Shown: piece by piece, positions 1 through 6,197 of the stretch | Position numbering within the stretch: the first letter of the stretch is position 1 | Layout of the letters: each line of letters begins with the position of its first letter | DNA from: an uncultured Clostridia bacterium | GTDB lineage: Bacteria; Bacillota; Clostridia; Oscillospirales; Acutalibacteraceae | Assembly (NCBI GenBank): GCA_947624755.1 | Contig: CANQLQ010000108.1 | Coordinates: forward strand, 1 to 6,831 | Length of the DNA stretch: 6,831 bases | Direction: 5' to 3' | Position numbers and translations under genes: made by a program | The notes under the pieces: model-generated | What the model was told of the DNA's origin: nothing | The model's database searches: none | The model's input: only the letters and a program-made list of their open reading frames with translations

Positions 1-14
1 CTGTAACCGCTTGT

Positions 15-935
15 TCAGCTTAACTGATAATATCTGCCGTTATAGAAAGAGCACATATTGTTTGAGTGCTGATGTCCGCATGAAATAAGAGAAATATATT
101 CATTATCCTGTATAATATTATCAAAAACATAATTGTTCTCAATGTCATCATATGGGAAATACATCAGTTTTTCTATTCCAATATAGTCTTCGCCCTCATC
201 ATAGGCCTTTTGAAAAGCGTTGGTCGGCATATGGAAAAATACGCTTGTTTTAACTTTTCTTTTGTTTACCTCTTCATTGAGCCACTTTGCCTGATTTTCT
301 TTAATCGGCTGATAAGGTCCGTACGCAAGCGGTTTTCTTGTACCCGAATCCATAATTGCTATAGAGTGAACCGGTTTATTTCCGTTATAAATATCAATAA
401 AAAACTGTACCGAACCGTCAATATCCTTTTTGTTGCCGCAGATGAAATGTTCGTATTGAAGCATAAAGGCAATAATATCTTCGTTTTTTCCGTCAATTTC
501 GCAGTCATTGTTGCCCGGTGCAAATGTCCAATAAGTATCATATTCTTCAAGAAGGCTTGCAAAAATATCTATCGCACCGAATTTGTCATAGTTTCTTTTA
601 AGATTGAAGCCGTCAACAAGGTCTCCGTCTATAACTATAAGGTCACACGGCGTTTTGTCAAGAATCGTTTTGATATACGAAAGTGTATGCTTGTCGTTTT
701 CGCTTTTTCCGTCAAAGAAGTGTGTGTCGTTAATTTTCAGAACTTTGAATATGCCGCTTTTGCCGGTGTTCAATTTCACCGGCTCAAAAGAATAGATCTC
801 TTCATATTTGTGGACGGCGTTCGATTTGTTGCAATTAAATCGGTAAAGGATATATCCGCCAAATGAACCGGCACAAACTATCACTACCGACAGAAGAACT
901 GCAATAATTTTTATAATTTTCTTTTTAATATTCAT
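15..935 (-). CDS. Membrane-anchored calcineurin-like metallophosphoesterase, probably C-terminally truncated
   Basis: This 306-residue protein is a predicted metal-dependent phosphoesterase; its substrate is unknown. Lysines at 4-6 followed by a hydrophobic stretch (about 8-31) look like an uncleaved signal anchor, so the catalytic domain should face outward. Family metal-site motifs are visible in order: D70-T-H72, GD105LVD, GNND 141-144, H235 (FFHMP) and GHQH 287-290. The usual GNH[DE] is GNND here, so the residue that is normally the catalytic histidine is Asn143; the metal-ligand Asn142 is kept. The start is well fixed: GGAGGA lies just upstream, and the ATG overlaps the stop of the upstream MFS gene as ATGA, which suggests translational coupling. 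The protein stops 16 residues after GHQH, although family members usually continue. The next in-frame codons after the TGA read T-S-G-Y, resembling a conserved TGYG-type motif, so the TGA may be a nonsense mutation. Fold assignment is firm; function is not. Confidence 0.85.
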   Translation of the reverse strand: MNIKKKIIKIIAVLLSVVIVCAGSFGGYILYRFNCNKSNAVHKYEEIYSFEPVKLNTGKSGIFKVLKINDTHFFDGKSENDKHTLSYIKTILDKTPCDLIVIDGDLVDGFNLKRNYDKFGAIDIFASLLEEYDTYWTFAPGNNDCEIDGKNEDIIAFMLQYEHFICGNKKDIDGSVQFFIDIYNGNKPVHSIAIMDSGTRKPLAYGPYQPIKENQAKWLNEEVNKRKVKTSVFFHMPTNAFQKAYDEGEDYIGIEKLMYFPYDDIENNYVFDNIIQDNEYISLISCGHQHSNNMCSFYNGRYYQLS

Positions 936-2125
936 TTACATTCCTCCAAAGTTATTATATTTTTTTCATTAAGTAACGCCCTTTTCGACGTATAAGCATT
1001 ATCAAAGAAAAGCGCAATTACAAATCCTAAAAGCACAAACGGCATAATTTTAAAAGTTGTGTTCGATGCAATATAGCCGAAAATAAGCTGAACCGAAAAA
1101 CCTACCGCATAAGCTCCGCCCATATGAAAGCCTGTTAAATCGGCGGAAAACTTTTTGCCGAAACGGTACGGTACGGCATGAATGATTGAGGGGAATATCG
1201 GTCCGAAACCGAAACCGATGGGAAGAAGTCCGAAATATGATATTTTGCCAAGCGGCAAGAGCAGAATTATAATTCCGCAGAAAGATAACAAAATACCGTA
1301 TCTTATCAGTCTTTCATCGCCGAGTCTGTTTGAAACAAAGCCGCAGCACAGACGGCTCAGCATAATTCCGCCGAAATAAAGCGAAACCCATCTTGCCGCC
1401 GCAGAAGGATCAAGGGCATAGACATTAACAAGGAAGGTTGCTCCCCATGTACCGATAAGAAATTCCATTGAGCAATAAAGTCCAAGCGAAAGTATGCTTG
1501 TATAAATTCCCTTGAATTTTTTCATTTCAAACTTTTCATTAACTTTTTCTTCCTTTGGCAAAGATATATCCAAGCTTTTTTCTTTTTCGATCCATTTTTT
1601 GACTGAGGTTAATGCAAAAATACAAATTGCCGTTTGAATAAGCGCAATTGTTCTGTAGCCGTTTCTCCACGAACCTGTTTCATCACTAAGGAAAAACGAC
1701 ATAATAATCGGGCTGAGCGTTACGCCCACACCCCAGAAACCATGCAGGAAAGACATATGGCTTGCCTTATAATGAAGCGAAACAAAGTTATTTAATCCTG
1801 TGTCGATAGCGCCTGCGCCGTAACCGAGAATTACGGCAAAGACGATCATCATAACGATCCCGTTTGAAAAGCTCATTCCCACAAGACCGATTATCGTCAG
1901 AAAAATTGAAGCAACCGCTACTTTCGCCGTACCGAATTTTCTAATAAGAGGCCCCGCAACAAAGCTTACCGCACCTGTGCAGACGCCGACAATGATACTG
2001 TAAACCGAAGCAAAGCTTTCGGCAACTCCAAATTCGATATGCATTACAGGCCAAGATACGCCGAATACGCTGTCGGGAAGACCGAGCGAAATAAATATAA
2101 CATAAATTACCGCAAGTAAAAACAT
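932..2125 (-). CDS. Major facilitator superfamily (MFS) transporter
   Basis: This 397-residue, very hydrophobic integral membrane protein has about twelve predicted helices in two halves, split by a charged cytoplasmic loop around residues 176-206. The MFS motif A appears after helix 2 as GPLIRKFGTAKV (58-69), with a degenerate second copy, GFVSNRLGD, at about 262-270 after helix 8. The N-terminal LGLPDSVFGVSWPVM region resembles clostridial MFS proteins of the sugar-symporter type, but I cannot name a substrate. The length is normal for the family. The start is supported by AGGAG about 7 nt upstream, and a consensus promoter lies about 40 nt upstream. It is the first gene of a two-gene operon; its TGA stop overlaps the phosphoesterase ATG. 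Such pairing could mean import or export coupled to an extracytoplasmic phosphate-ester cleavage, but that is speculation. Confidence 0.9.
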   Translation of the reverse strand: MFLLAVIYVIFISLGLPDSVFGVSWPVMHIEFGVAESFASVYSIIVGVCTGAVSFVAGPLIRKFGTAKVAVASIFLTIIGLVGMSFSNGIVMMIVFAVILGYGAGAIDTGLNNFVSLHYKASHMSFLHGFWGVGVTLSPIIMSFFLSDETGSWRNGYRTIALIQTAICIFALTSVKKWIEKEKSLDISLPKEEKVNEKFEMKKFKGIYTSILSLGLYCSMEFLIGTWGATFLVNVYALDPSAAARWVSLYFGGIMLSRLCCGFVSNRLGDERLIRYGILLSFCGIIILLLPLGKISYFGLLPIGFGFGPIFPSIIHAVPYRFGKKFSADLTGFHMGGAYAVGFSVQLIFGYIASNTTFKIMPFVLLGFVIALFFDNAYTSKRALLNEKNIITLEECK

Positions 2126-2144
2126 TTGATTTCTCCTATATCTT

Positions 2145-2168
2145 GTTAAACAGATAAGTAATTTTAAC
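2145..2168. promoter_or_regulatory. Inverted repeat at the MFS operon start site, possible operator
   Basis: GTTAAA (2145-2150) and TTTAAC (2163-2168) form a perfect 6-bp inverted repeat with a 12-bp centre. It covers the predicted transcription start and early leader of the MFS operon, a usual place for a repressor site. Six-bp arms in AT-rich DNA can arise by chance, so this is only a candidate. Confidence 0.25.
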
Positions 2169-2170
2169 CG

Positions 2171-2199
2171 ATTATATCTTATTTTTACGAGTTTGTAAA
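2171..2199 (-). promoter_or_regulatory. Sigma-70 promoter of the MFS/phosphoesterase operon
   Basis: Read on the minus strand there is a -35 box TTTACA (2199-2194), exactly 17 bp of spacer, and a perfect -10 box TATAAT (2176-2171). Transcription would start near 2164, giving a leader of about 40 nt that contains the AGGAG ribosome site of the MFS gene. It is the best promoter match in the window. Confidence 0.8.
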
Positions 2200-2437
2200 G
2201 ATTGATAAAGCAATTTAAAAATGCAAAAATTCAATAACAAATTATTCTTACAACCCCATTTTCAAACTAACGCTTTATTAATATCAATTATTATTTTCGT
2301 TAAAGAAATACCTTTGGGATATCATTCAAACAAAGCTTGGAAGCTGAACACGCTATACTGAAATTGTTAAGCTAAAGGGCCTCAAAAGCACAAGCATTTT
2401 CGTCGGGCAAAAATTCTTGATATACGAAAGATAAATA

Positions 2438-2466
2438 TTGATTAATAAATAAATATATGATATATT
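2438..2466 (+). promoter_or_regulatory. Probable promoter of the lipase gene
   Basis: TTGATT (2438-2443) and TATATT (2461-2466) are separated by exactly 17 bp, and each matches the sigma-70 consensus at five of six positions. The tract is very AT-rich, so other pairings such as TTGATA at 2417 are possible. The leader to the preferred lipase start would be about 58 nt. Confidence 0.45.
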
Positions 2467-2530
2467 TGTATAAAGAAATGGAAGTGCCGATTAATTGAGT
2501 ATCTTCGTTAATGAAATGTTGGTGAAAACA

Positions 2531-3859
2531 ATGGCTATAAAAGCAAAAATTAAATCTGAAGAAAAAAGCAAACCCTCAACCAATTCCTCTGCACACGAAA
2601 CCATTACAACCGCAAAAACAAAATTTTTCCAAAACGGTATAGAAAGAGAAATTTCAATCACCTTAGACGAAAGCTGGTTTGAAGAAGACTCAGAATTTTA
2701 TGATCATCATCTCGGACGGTTTTGTTCGCAATTTTCAATGCTTGGCTATCATATGCCGAAAGAGTTGACCGACCCAACGGATTTCGGTCTTGTTGAAGCA
2801 TTGGAAGCCCTTGGAATGTCCGACATTGAATTTGAAACCTACGCTAAGCCCGACCAGGTAAACTATTTTATTGCACAAAAGAAAATCGGCACAAAGGATA
2901 ATGAACATACCCTTGTTTTTTCCGGCTTTATCGGTTCATACACAAAACAATGGTATACAAACTTTGACTGCGGAACAGGCAAGGTTCACAAAGGCTTCAA
3001 TAATGCAAAGAACTATGCCTATGACAGGCTAAGACGCTATCTTGAAAAAATTGATGAACCCAGAAAAAAAATCAAGCTTCTTCTCACCGGTCACAGCAGA
3101 GGTGCGGCAGTATGTAACCTTATTGCGGCATCATTGATAAAAGACGAAATTTATGCTCTAAAAGAAAACATCTTTGCTTACTCCTTTGCGACACCGAATG
3201 CCGTTGCCCTCAAAGAAAGACATGACCCCGAATACAGGCGCATTTTCAGCATAGTCAACAGCGAGGACTTTGTTACCAAATGTATGCCGAAGGTCTGGGA
3301 CTTCGGAAGATACGGCGTTACACTTGTTTTGCCGAAAAAAAGCGACACAAAGAGGTATAAAGCAATACTTAATAATATGTCCGAAATATTTTTTGGCTTT
3401 TACGGGAAAAAATATGCTCCGTTCAAAAACGGAGACAAAATCGTAAATAAGCTTATTACCTCTGTTTTTAAACACGTTGAAACGGTTGACGATTTTTATT
3501 ACAAAAAGTTCAGGTCGCAAGGTGAAAAAATGTCAGTTCAGCAATATTTTGAAAAGACCCTTTGCGCTATTGTGGCCGAACCTAATTCGGAAGTATCGGA
3601 CAATGCTTCAAAATATATGCTTGGCACCTTTGTCGGACGATACACTTCAAGCCCTGCCCTCAGAGCAATTGCGGATTTCTTCGTAATGTATGAGGGAATA
3701 GCTTCGGCTACAACCGGTAAAATTTCCGATACATATTTTACGTTTTCTCATCTTCCTCAAACCTACTGTTCGTTTATGCTGGCAATAGAAAAAGAAGACC
3801 TTATTGAAGAAGAAACTATCTCTGACGAAAAAGAAAACGATTCAGAACAGTCGGATTGA
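2531..3859 (+). CDS. Class 3-type lipase (alpha/beta hydrolase)
   Basis: This 442-residue protein resembles the Lipase_3 group of alpha/beta hydrolases, which hydrolyse acylglycerol or other ester lipids. In numbering from the 2531 ATG, the nucleophile elbow is GHSRG (187-191) with Ser189 after the strand KIKLLLT. The probable acid is Asp246 in VNSEDFV, and the probable base is His407 in SHLPQTY, matching the late HxPETY-like site of the family, so the triad looks complete. There is no signal peptide or membrane segment, so it is probably cytoplasmic. The first 30 residues are Lys/Ser/Thr-rich and the last 25 strongly acidic. I prefer ATG 2531 because GGTGA (2521-2525) sits 5 nt upstream. The frame is open to a TTG at 2495 (454 residues) and an ATG at 2516, but neither has a good ribosome site. 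It is a single gene between two promoter regions; the natural substrate is unknown. Confidence 0.82.
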   Translation: MAIKAKIKSEEKSKPSTNSSAHETITTAKTKFFQNGIEREISITLDESWFEEDSEFYDHHLGRFCSQFSMLGYHMPKELTDPTDFGLVEALEALGMSDIEFETYAKPDQVNYFIAQKKIGTKDNEHTLVFSGFIGSYTKQWYTNFDCGTGKVHKGFNNAKNYAYDRLRRYLEKIDEPRKKIKLLLTGHSRGAAVCNLIAASLIKDEIYALKENIFAYSFATPNAVALKERHDPEYRRIFSIVNSEDFVTKCMPKVWDFGRYGVTLVLPKKSDTKRYKAILNNMSEIFFGFYGKKYAPFKNGDKIVNKLITSVFKHVETVDDFYYKKFRSQGEKMSVQQYFEKTLCAIVAEPNSEVSDNASKYMLGTFVGRYTSSPALRAIADFFVMYEGIASATTGKISDTYFTFSHLPQTYCSFMLAIEKEDLIEEETISDEKENDSEQSD

Positions 3860-3872
3860 TCGTCCGTTTTTT
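3852..3872 (+). terminator. Weak intrinsic terminator overlapping the lipase stop
   Basis: CGGAT (3852-3856) can pair with GTCCG (3862-3866), counting one T-G wobble, around a 5-nt loop that contains the first bases of the TGA stop region. Six T residues follow (3867-3872). The geometry is right but the stem is only 5 bp, so it may be leaky. A stronger terminator lies at 4204. Confidence 0.4.
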
Positions 3873-3939
3873 GGATATTAACGGCTAATTTATAATTCAA
3901 AATCGGTCAAAATTTGAAAATTATACATTTTAAATTTTC

Positions 3940-4188
3940 TAAGGAAGCACTGATTAATTCAAGTTGTCCTAATTGGCGAGCGGGCATCGCCCGCAGGAGT
4001 TACGCGGGATAGAATTATATAAAATCATTATTTTACACCGCGAAAACACTCTATTCCTAATCTGAAAGCATTTTTTTATATTCCAAAAATTTGAGGCAAT
4101 ACTTTGTGTATTAACGAGAATTTTTGGGCAAAATGACGGAATAATTTACCGTCAAGTAGGGCTGCTTGTATTAATCAGTGCTTCCCTA
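3940..4188 (+). mobile_element. MITE-like repeat, copy 1 (complete)
   Basis: This non-coding element of about 245 bp is bounded by AAGGAAGCACTGATTAAT (3941-3958) and its inverted partner at 4170-4187, which match at 17 of 18 positions. A TA (or CTA) lies at both outer edges, as expected of a TA target duplication. Inside, in order, are a GC-rich triloop hairpin (3980-3994), an AT-rich block shared in reverse with copy 3, a small AATAC/GTATT hairpin (4098-4112), and TGACGG/CCGTCA (4134-4154). Positions 4095-4188 are nearly identical to 6084-6176 of copy 2. There is no transposase frame, so it would move only by a transposase supplied elsewhere. It lies between the lipase and its strong downstream terminator. 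Confidence 0.75.
3980..4050 (+). repeat. 71-bp block shared in inverse orientation with copy 3
   Basis: The block starts with the hairpin GCGGGC-ATC-GCCCGC (3980-3994) and runs to AAAACACT at 4050. The reverse complement of 6636-6707 reproduces it with only a few substitutions and one extra base. A second GCGGG at 4004-4008 could compete for pairing with CCCGC at 3990-3994, so two mutually exclusive stems are possible. Confidence 0.75.
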
Positions 4189-4203
4189 ATCAGGCAAAAG
4201 CTT

Positions 4204-4237
4204 AAAAAGGCTGACTCGGTTGAGCCGGTCTTTTTTT
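4204..4237 (+). terminator. Strong intrinsic terminator after the lipase gene
   Basis: The left arm 4204-4217 (AAAAAGGCTGACTC) pairs with 4222-4235 around a GGTT loop. This makes a 14-position stem with one A-C mismatch and two G-T wobbles, running into seven T residues (4231-4237). The A-run on the left makes it potentially bidirectional. It should separate lipase transcription from the ligase gene, with repeat copy 1 now lying between it and the lipase stop. Confidence 0.7.
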
Positions 4238-4297
4238 GTATATAAACGGCGTTTAAATAGAATTTATCAAAATTTTAATCAACATATATGTATAAAA

Positions 4298-4330
4298 TGT
4301 AAACTTTTTATATTGTTATATGGGTTTACA
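4298..4330. promoter_or_regulatory. Perfect inverted repeat upstream of the ligase, possible operator
   Basis: TGTAAAC (4298-4304) and GTTTACA (4324-4330) form a perfect 7-bp inverted repeat with a 19-bp AT-rich centre, about 80-110 nt before the ligase start. The right arm contains TTTACA, a usable -35 box. It could be a two-half-site regulator target or an AT-rich cruciform. I do not recognise a named regulator motif. Confidence 0.35.
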
Positions 4331-4353
4331 AATCAATAATAAATATTTAATAC
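4325..4353 (+). promoter_or_regulatory. Tentative promoter of the ligase-carrier operon
   Basis: TTTACA (4325-4330) with a 17-bp spacer leads to TAATAC (4348-4353), a poor -10 box. Several other -10-like words (TATAAA at 4371 and 4382) lie nearer the gene but lack a good -35 box. A promoter must lie somewhere between the terminator at 4237 and the start at 4411; this exact choice is uncertain. Confidence 0.25.
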
Positions 4354-4410
4354 TTGGTTTATAGTCACTATATAAAATATGTATAAATATAAAGGTTAAA
4401 GGGTACAGGT

Positions 4411-6015
4411 ATGGACAGACAGACTTTGCTTGAAAATGCGGGAATAAAAATTTCATCAGATGTTCCCGATTTTTGTGCAAAAAATTTCGGAAACAAAACC
4501 GCTTTTTCATTTATGAAAGGAAAAGAACTCAAAACAGTAACCTTCTCAAGGCTCAAACTTGAGGCGGATTCAATCGGCAGTTTGCTTTTCAAGCTCGGCT
4601 TGGGCAAAAAGAGAATTGCGATTCTCGCCGAAAATTCGGTTGAATGGATAGAAGCCTTCTTCGCCATTGAAAGAGTCGGTTCAATTGCCGTCCCTTTGGA
4701 CAAAGAGCTTTATAATGACGATATCATAAAGCTTATTAAAAGAAGCGACTGTAAAGCTGTCTTTTATTCAAAAAGTTATCAAAGCAAAGTTGATGACATA
4801 AAAAATGATTTTACGCAAATATCCTTTATATCTTTTGAATCTTTTCCTGAAATTATCGAAAAAGAAAAGAATAACGCTGTTTTATTGCCGAAATTTGAAA
4901 TTGATGAAAACGACCCTTGTCTGATAGTATTCACCTCCGGTACAACAGGCGACAGCAAAGGCGTTGTACTTTCGCATAAAAATATACTTTCGGACACAAT
5001 TATCGGTTGCAGAATCCTTGGCAATTTCAAAAAAGCGGTACTTATTCTTCCTTTACACCATACATTCGGACTTATCACCGGTATAATCGGCCCTATGCTT
5101 ATTGAGGGAAATGTTTTCATTTCAAAAAGTATTCGCCGTGTGCAAAAAGATATGGAGTTTTTCAAACCCGATATTATTCTTGTCGTTCCGATTATTGCCG
5201 AAACCGTATACAAAAAAGTTTGGGCTCAGGCCGAGGCTCAGGGCAAAGCGGAAAAATTGAAAAGAGGGCTTCGTCTAAGCAATTTTCTTTTGAAGTTTGG
5301 TATCGACAAAAGAAGACAGCTTTTTAAAGAAGTGCTTTCAAAGTTCGGCGGTGAGCTTAACACGATAATTTGCGGCGGCGCACCAATAAACGAAAATATT
5401 GTCAAAGGTTTATGCGAGCTTGGAATTGAGACCAGAAACGGTTACGGAATTACAGAATGTTCGCCTATTGTAAGCGTAAATCCCTTTGGAAAGGGAAAAA
5501 ATAAAATCGGAAGTGCAGGTGTAGCTCTCGATTGTTGCGAAATACGAATCAAGGACAAGGACAAAGACGGAATCGGTGAAATTGAAGTACGGGGTTCAAA
5601 CGTAATGCTCGGCTATCTTGACAATGAAGAAGCAACAAAAGAAGCTTTTGACGGTGAATGGTTTAAAACAGGCGATGTCGGCAGACTTGACAAAGACGGT
5701 TATCTTTACCTTACCGGACGCAAAAAGAACCTTATCATTCTTTCAAACGGCAAAAATGTTTCGCCCGAAGAAATTGAAGCTAAGCTTCTCGACTTTAGTC
5801 TCATTGAAGAGGTTGTTGTTTTTGACGAAGACGGAAAAATCGGCGCTGAAATCTACCCCGGCGAAGGCTGTTCGGATGATATGAAAAATGATATATATGC
5901 CGTCGTTGACGAATATAACAAAACCGTTCCGCCGTATAAAAATATCGAAAAAATTACAGTTAGAAATACGCCGTTCCCAAAAACGACCACAATGAAAATC
6001 AAAAGGAATATCTAA
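4411..6015 (+). CDS. AMP-forming acyl ligase (acyl-CoA/acyl-ACP synthetase type)
   Basis: This 534-residue member of the ANL superfamily adenylates a carboxylic acid with ATP and passes it to a thiol. The core motifs are intact: phosphate loop TSGTTGDSKG (175-184), NGYGITE (343-349), TGD (420-422), GRKK (436-439) with the hinge and following ILSNGKNVSPEEIE (443-456), and the C-terminal catalytic lysine, probably Lys529 in TTTMKIKR. HHTFG (216-220) and the TTTxKIKR ending are typical of fatty-acyl ligases rather than peptide-synthetase domains. I cannot see whether CoA or a carrier protein is the acceptor; the carrier protein gene directly downstream favours the latter or a two-step handoff. 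It has no signal peptide. The ATG at 4411 follows AAAGGG. The TAA stop (6013-6015) consists of the TA junction plus first base of repeat copy 2, so the original C-terminus may have been slightly longer. Confidence 0.88.
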   Translation: MDRQTLLENAGIKISSDVPDFCAKNFGNKTAFSFMKGKELKTVTFSRLKLEADSIGSLLFKLGLGKKRIAILAENSVEWIEAFFAIERVGSIAVPLDKELYNDDIIKLIKRSDCKAVFYSKSYQSKVDDIKNDFTQISFISFESFPEIIEKEKNNAVLLPKFEIDENDPCLIVFTSGTTGDSKGVVLSHKNILSDTIIGCRILGNFKKAVLILPLHHTFGLITGIIGPMLIEGNVFISKSIRRVQKDMEFFKPDIILVVPIIAETVYKKVWAQAEAQGKAEKLKRGLRLSNFLLKFGIDKRRQLFKEVLSKFGGELNTIICGGAPINENIVKGLCELGIETRNGYGITECSPIVSVNPFGKGKNKIGSAGVALDCCEIRIKDKDKDGIGEIEVRGSNVMLGYLDNEEATKEAFDGEWFKTGDVGRLDKDGYLYLTGRKKNLIILSNGKNVSPEEIEAKLLDFSLIEEVVVFDEDGKIGAEIYPGEGCSDDMKNDIYAVVDEYNKTVPPYKNIEKITVRNTPFPKTTTMKIKRNI

Positions 6016-6176
6016 GGAAGCTTTGATTAAATCTAATGCTCCGATTGATTAGCAAATTTTTCGTAAGATAAGCCAAAAACACGGGCAATACTTTGTGTAT
6101 TAACGAGAATTTTTGAGCAAAATGACGGAATAATTTACTGTCAAGCAGGGTAGCTTATATTAATCAGTAATTCCTA
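6013..6176 (+). mobile_element. MITE-like repeat, copy 2 (complete, diverged ends)
   Basis: This element of about 160 bp lies between the ligase and the carrier protein. It starts TA-AGGAAGCTTTGATTAAAT and ends ATTAATCAGTAATTCC-TA, a more diverged version of the copy 1 termini. Its right part (6084-6176) matches copy 1 (4095-4188) with only scattered substitutions, including AATAC/GTATT and TGACGG/CTGTCA, where a G-T wobble keeps the stem pairable. It lacks the GC-rich hairpin block of copies 1 and 3. It has no open frame. The left end forms the ligase stop codon, and the right end lies 10 nt before the carrier protein ribosome site. Confidence 0.75.
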
Positions 6177-6197
6177 AATGAATAAAAGGAGAAAACT

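Larger units (their letters stand above)
2126..2494. other. Divergent intergenic region without a gene
   Basis: This AT-rich gap lies between the divergent MFS and lipase genes. The left end holds the MFS promoter and leader; the right end holds a plausible lipase promoter. The middle (about 2210-2415) shows no open frame with a ribosome site, no strong hairpin, no RNA gene and no copy of the repeat family found elsewhere in the window. Confidence 0.6.
4238..4410 (+). other. AT-rich leader region of the ligase operon
   Basis: This stretch is almost pure A and T, with no open frame carrying a ribosome site on either strand and no riboswitch-like conserved core. It ends with AAAGGG about 7 nt before the ligase ATG, a moderate ribosome site. 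The inverted repeat and promoter candidates listed separately are its only notable contents. Confidence 0.5.

Noticed and set aside
15..17. TGA read as tryptophan (alternative code) in the phosphoesterase
   Set aside because: TGG is used for Trp throughout, and TGA is the natural stop of the MFS, lipase and carrier genes, with the MFS TGA forming an ATGA overlap.
210..866. Plus-strand open frame of 218 codons opposite the phosphoesterase
   Set aside because: It is antisense to a gene with clear catalytic motifs, has no ribosome site, and its product is Cys/Phe/Arg-rich with no recognisable domain.
2210..2415. Riboswitch or RNA gene in the divergent intergenic region
   Set aside because: I saw no tRNA cloverleaf, T-box, or conserved riboswitch core and no strong hairpin.
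2495..2530. TTG start at 2495 for the lipase (12 extra residues)
   Set aside because: Possible, but the ATG at 2531 has GGTGA at a good distance, while the TTG has only a weak GGAAG about 10 nt away.
3980..3994. GCGGGC-ATC-GCCCGC as an intrinsic terminator
   Set aside because: No T-run follows on either strand; it behaves as part of a repeated block instead.
3940..4188. Transposase or small ORF inside the repeats
   Set aside because: No frame of useful length with a ribosome site occurs in any of the three copies.
4368..5213. Minus-strand open frames opposite the ligase (4368-4703, 4779-5213)
   Set aside because: They are antisense shadows of the ligase; no ribosome site or recognisable protein features.
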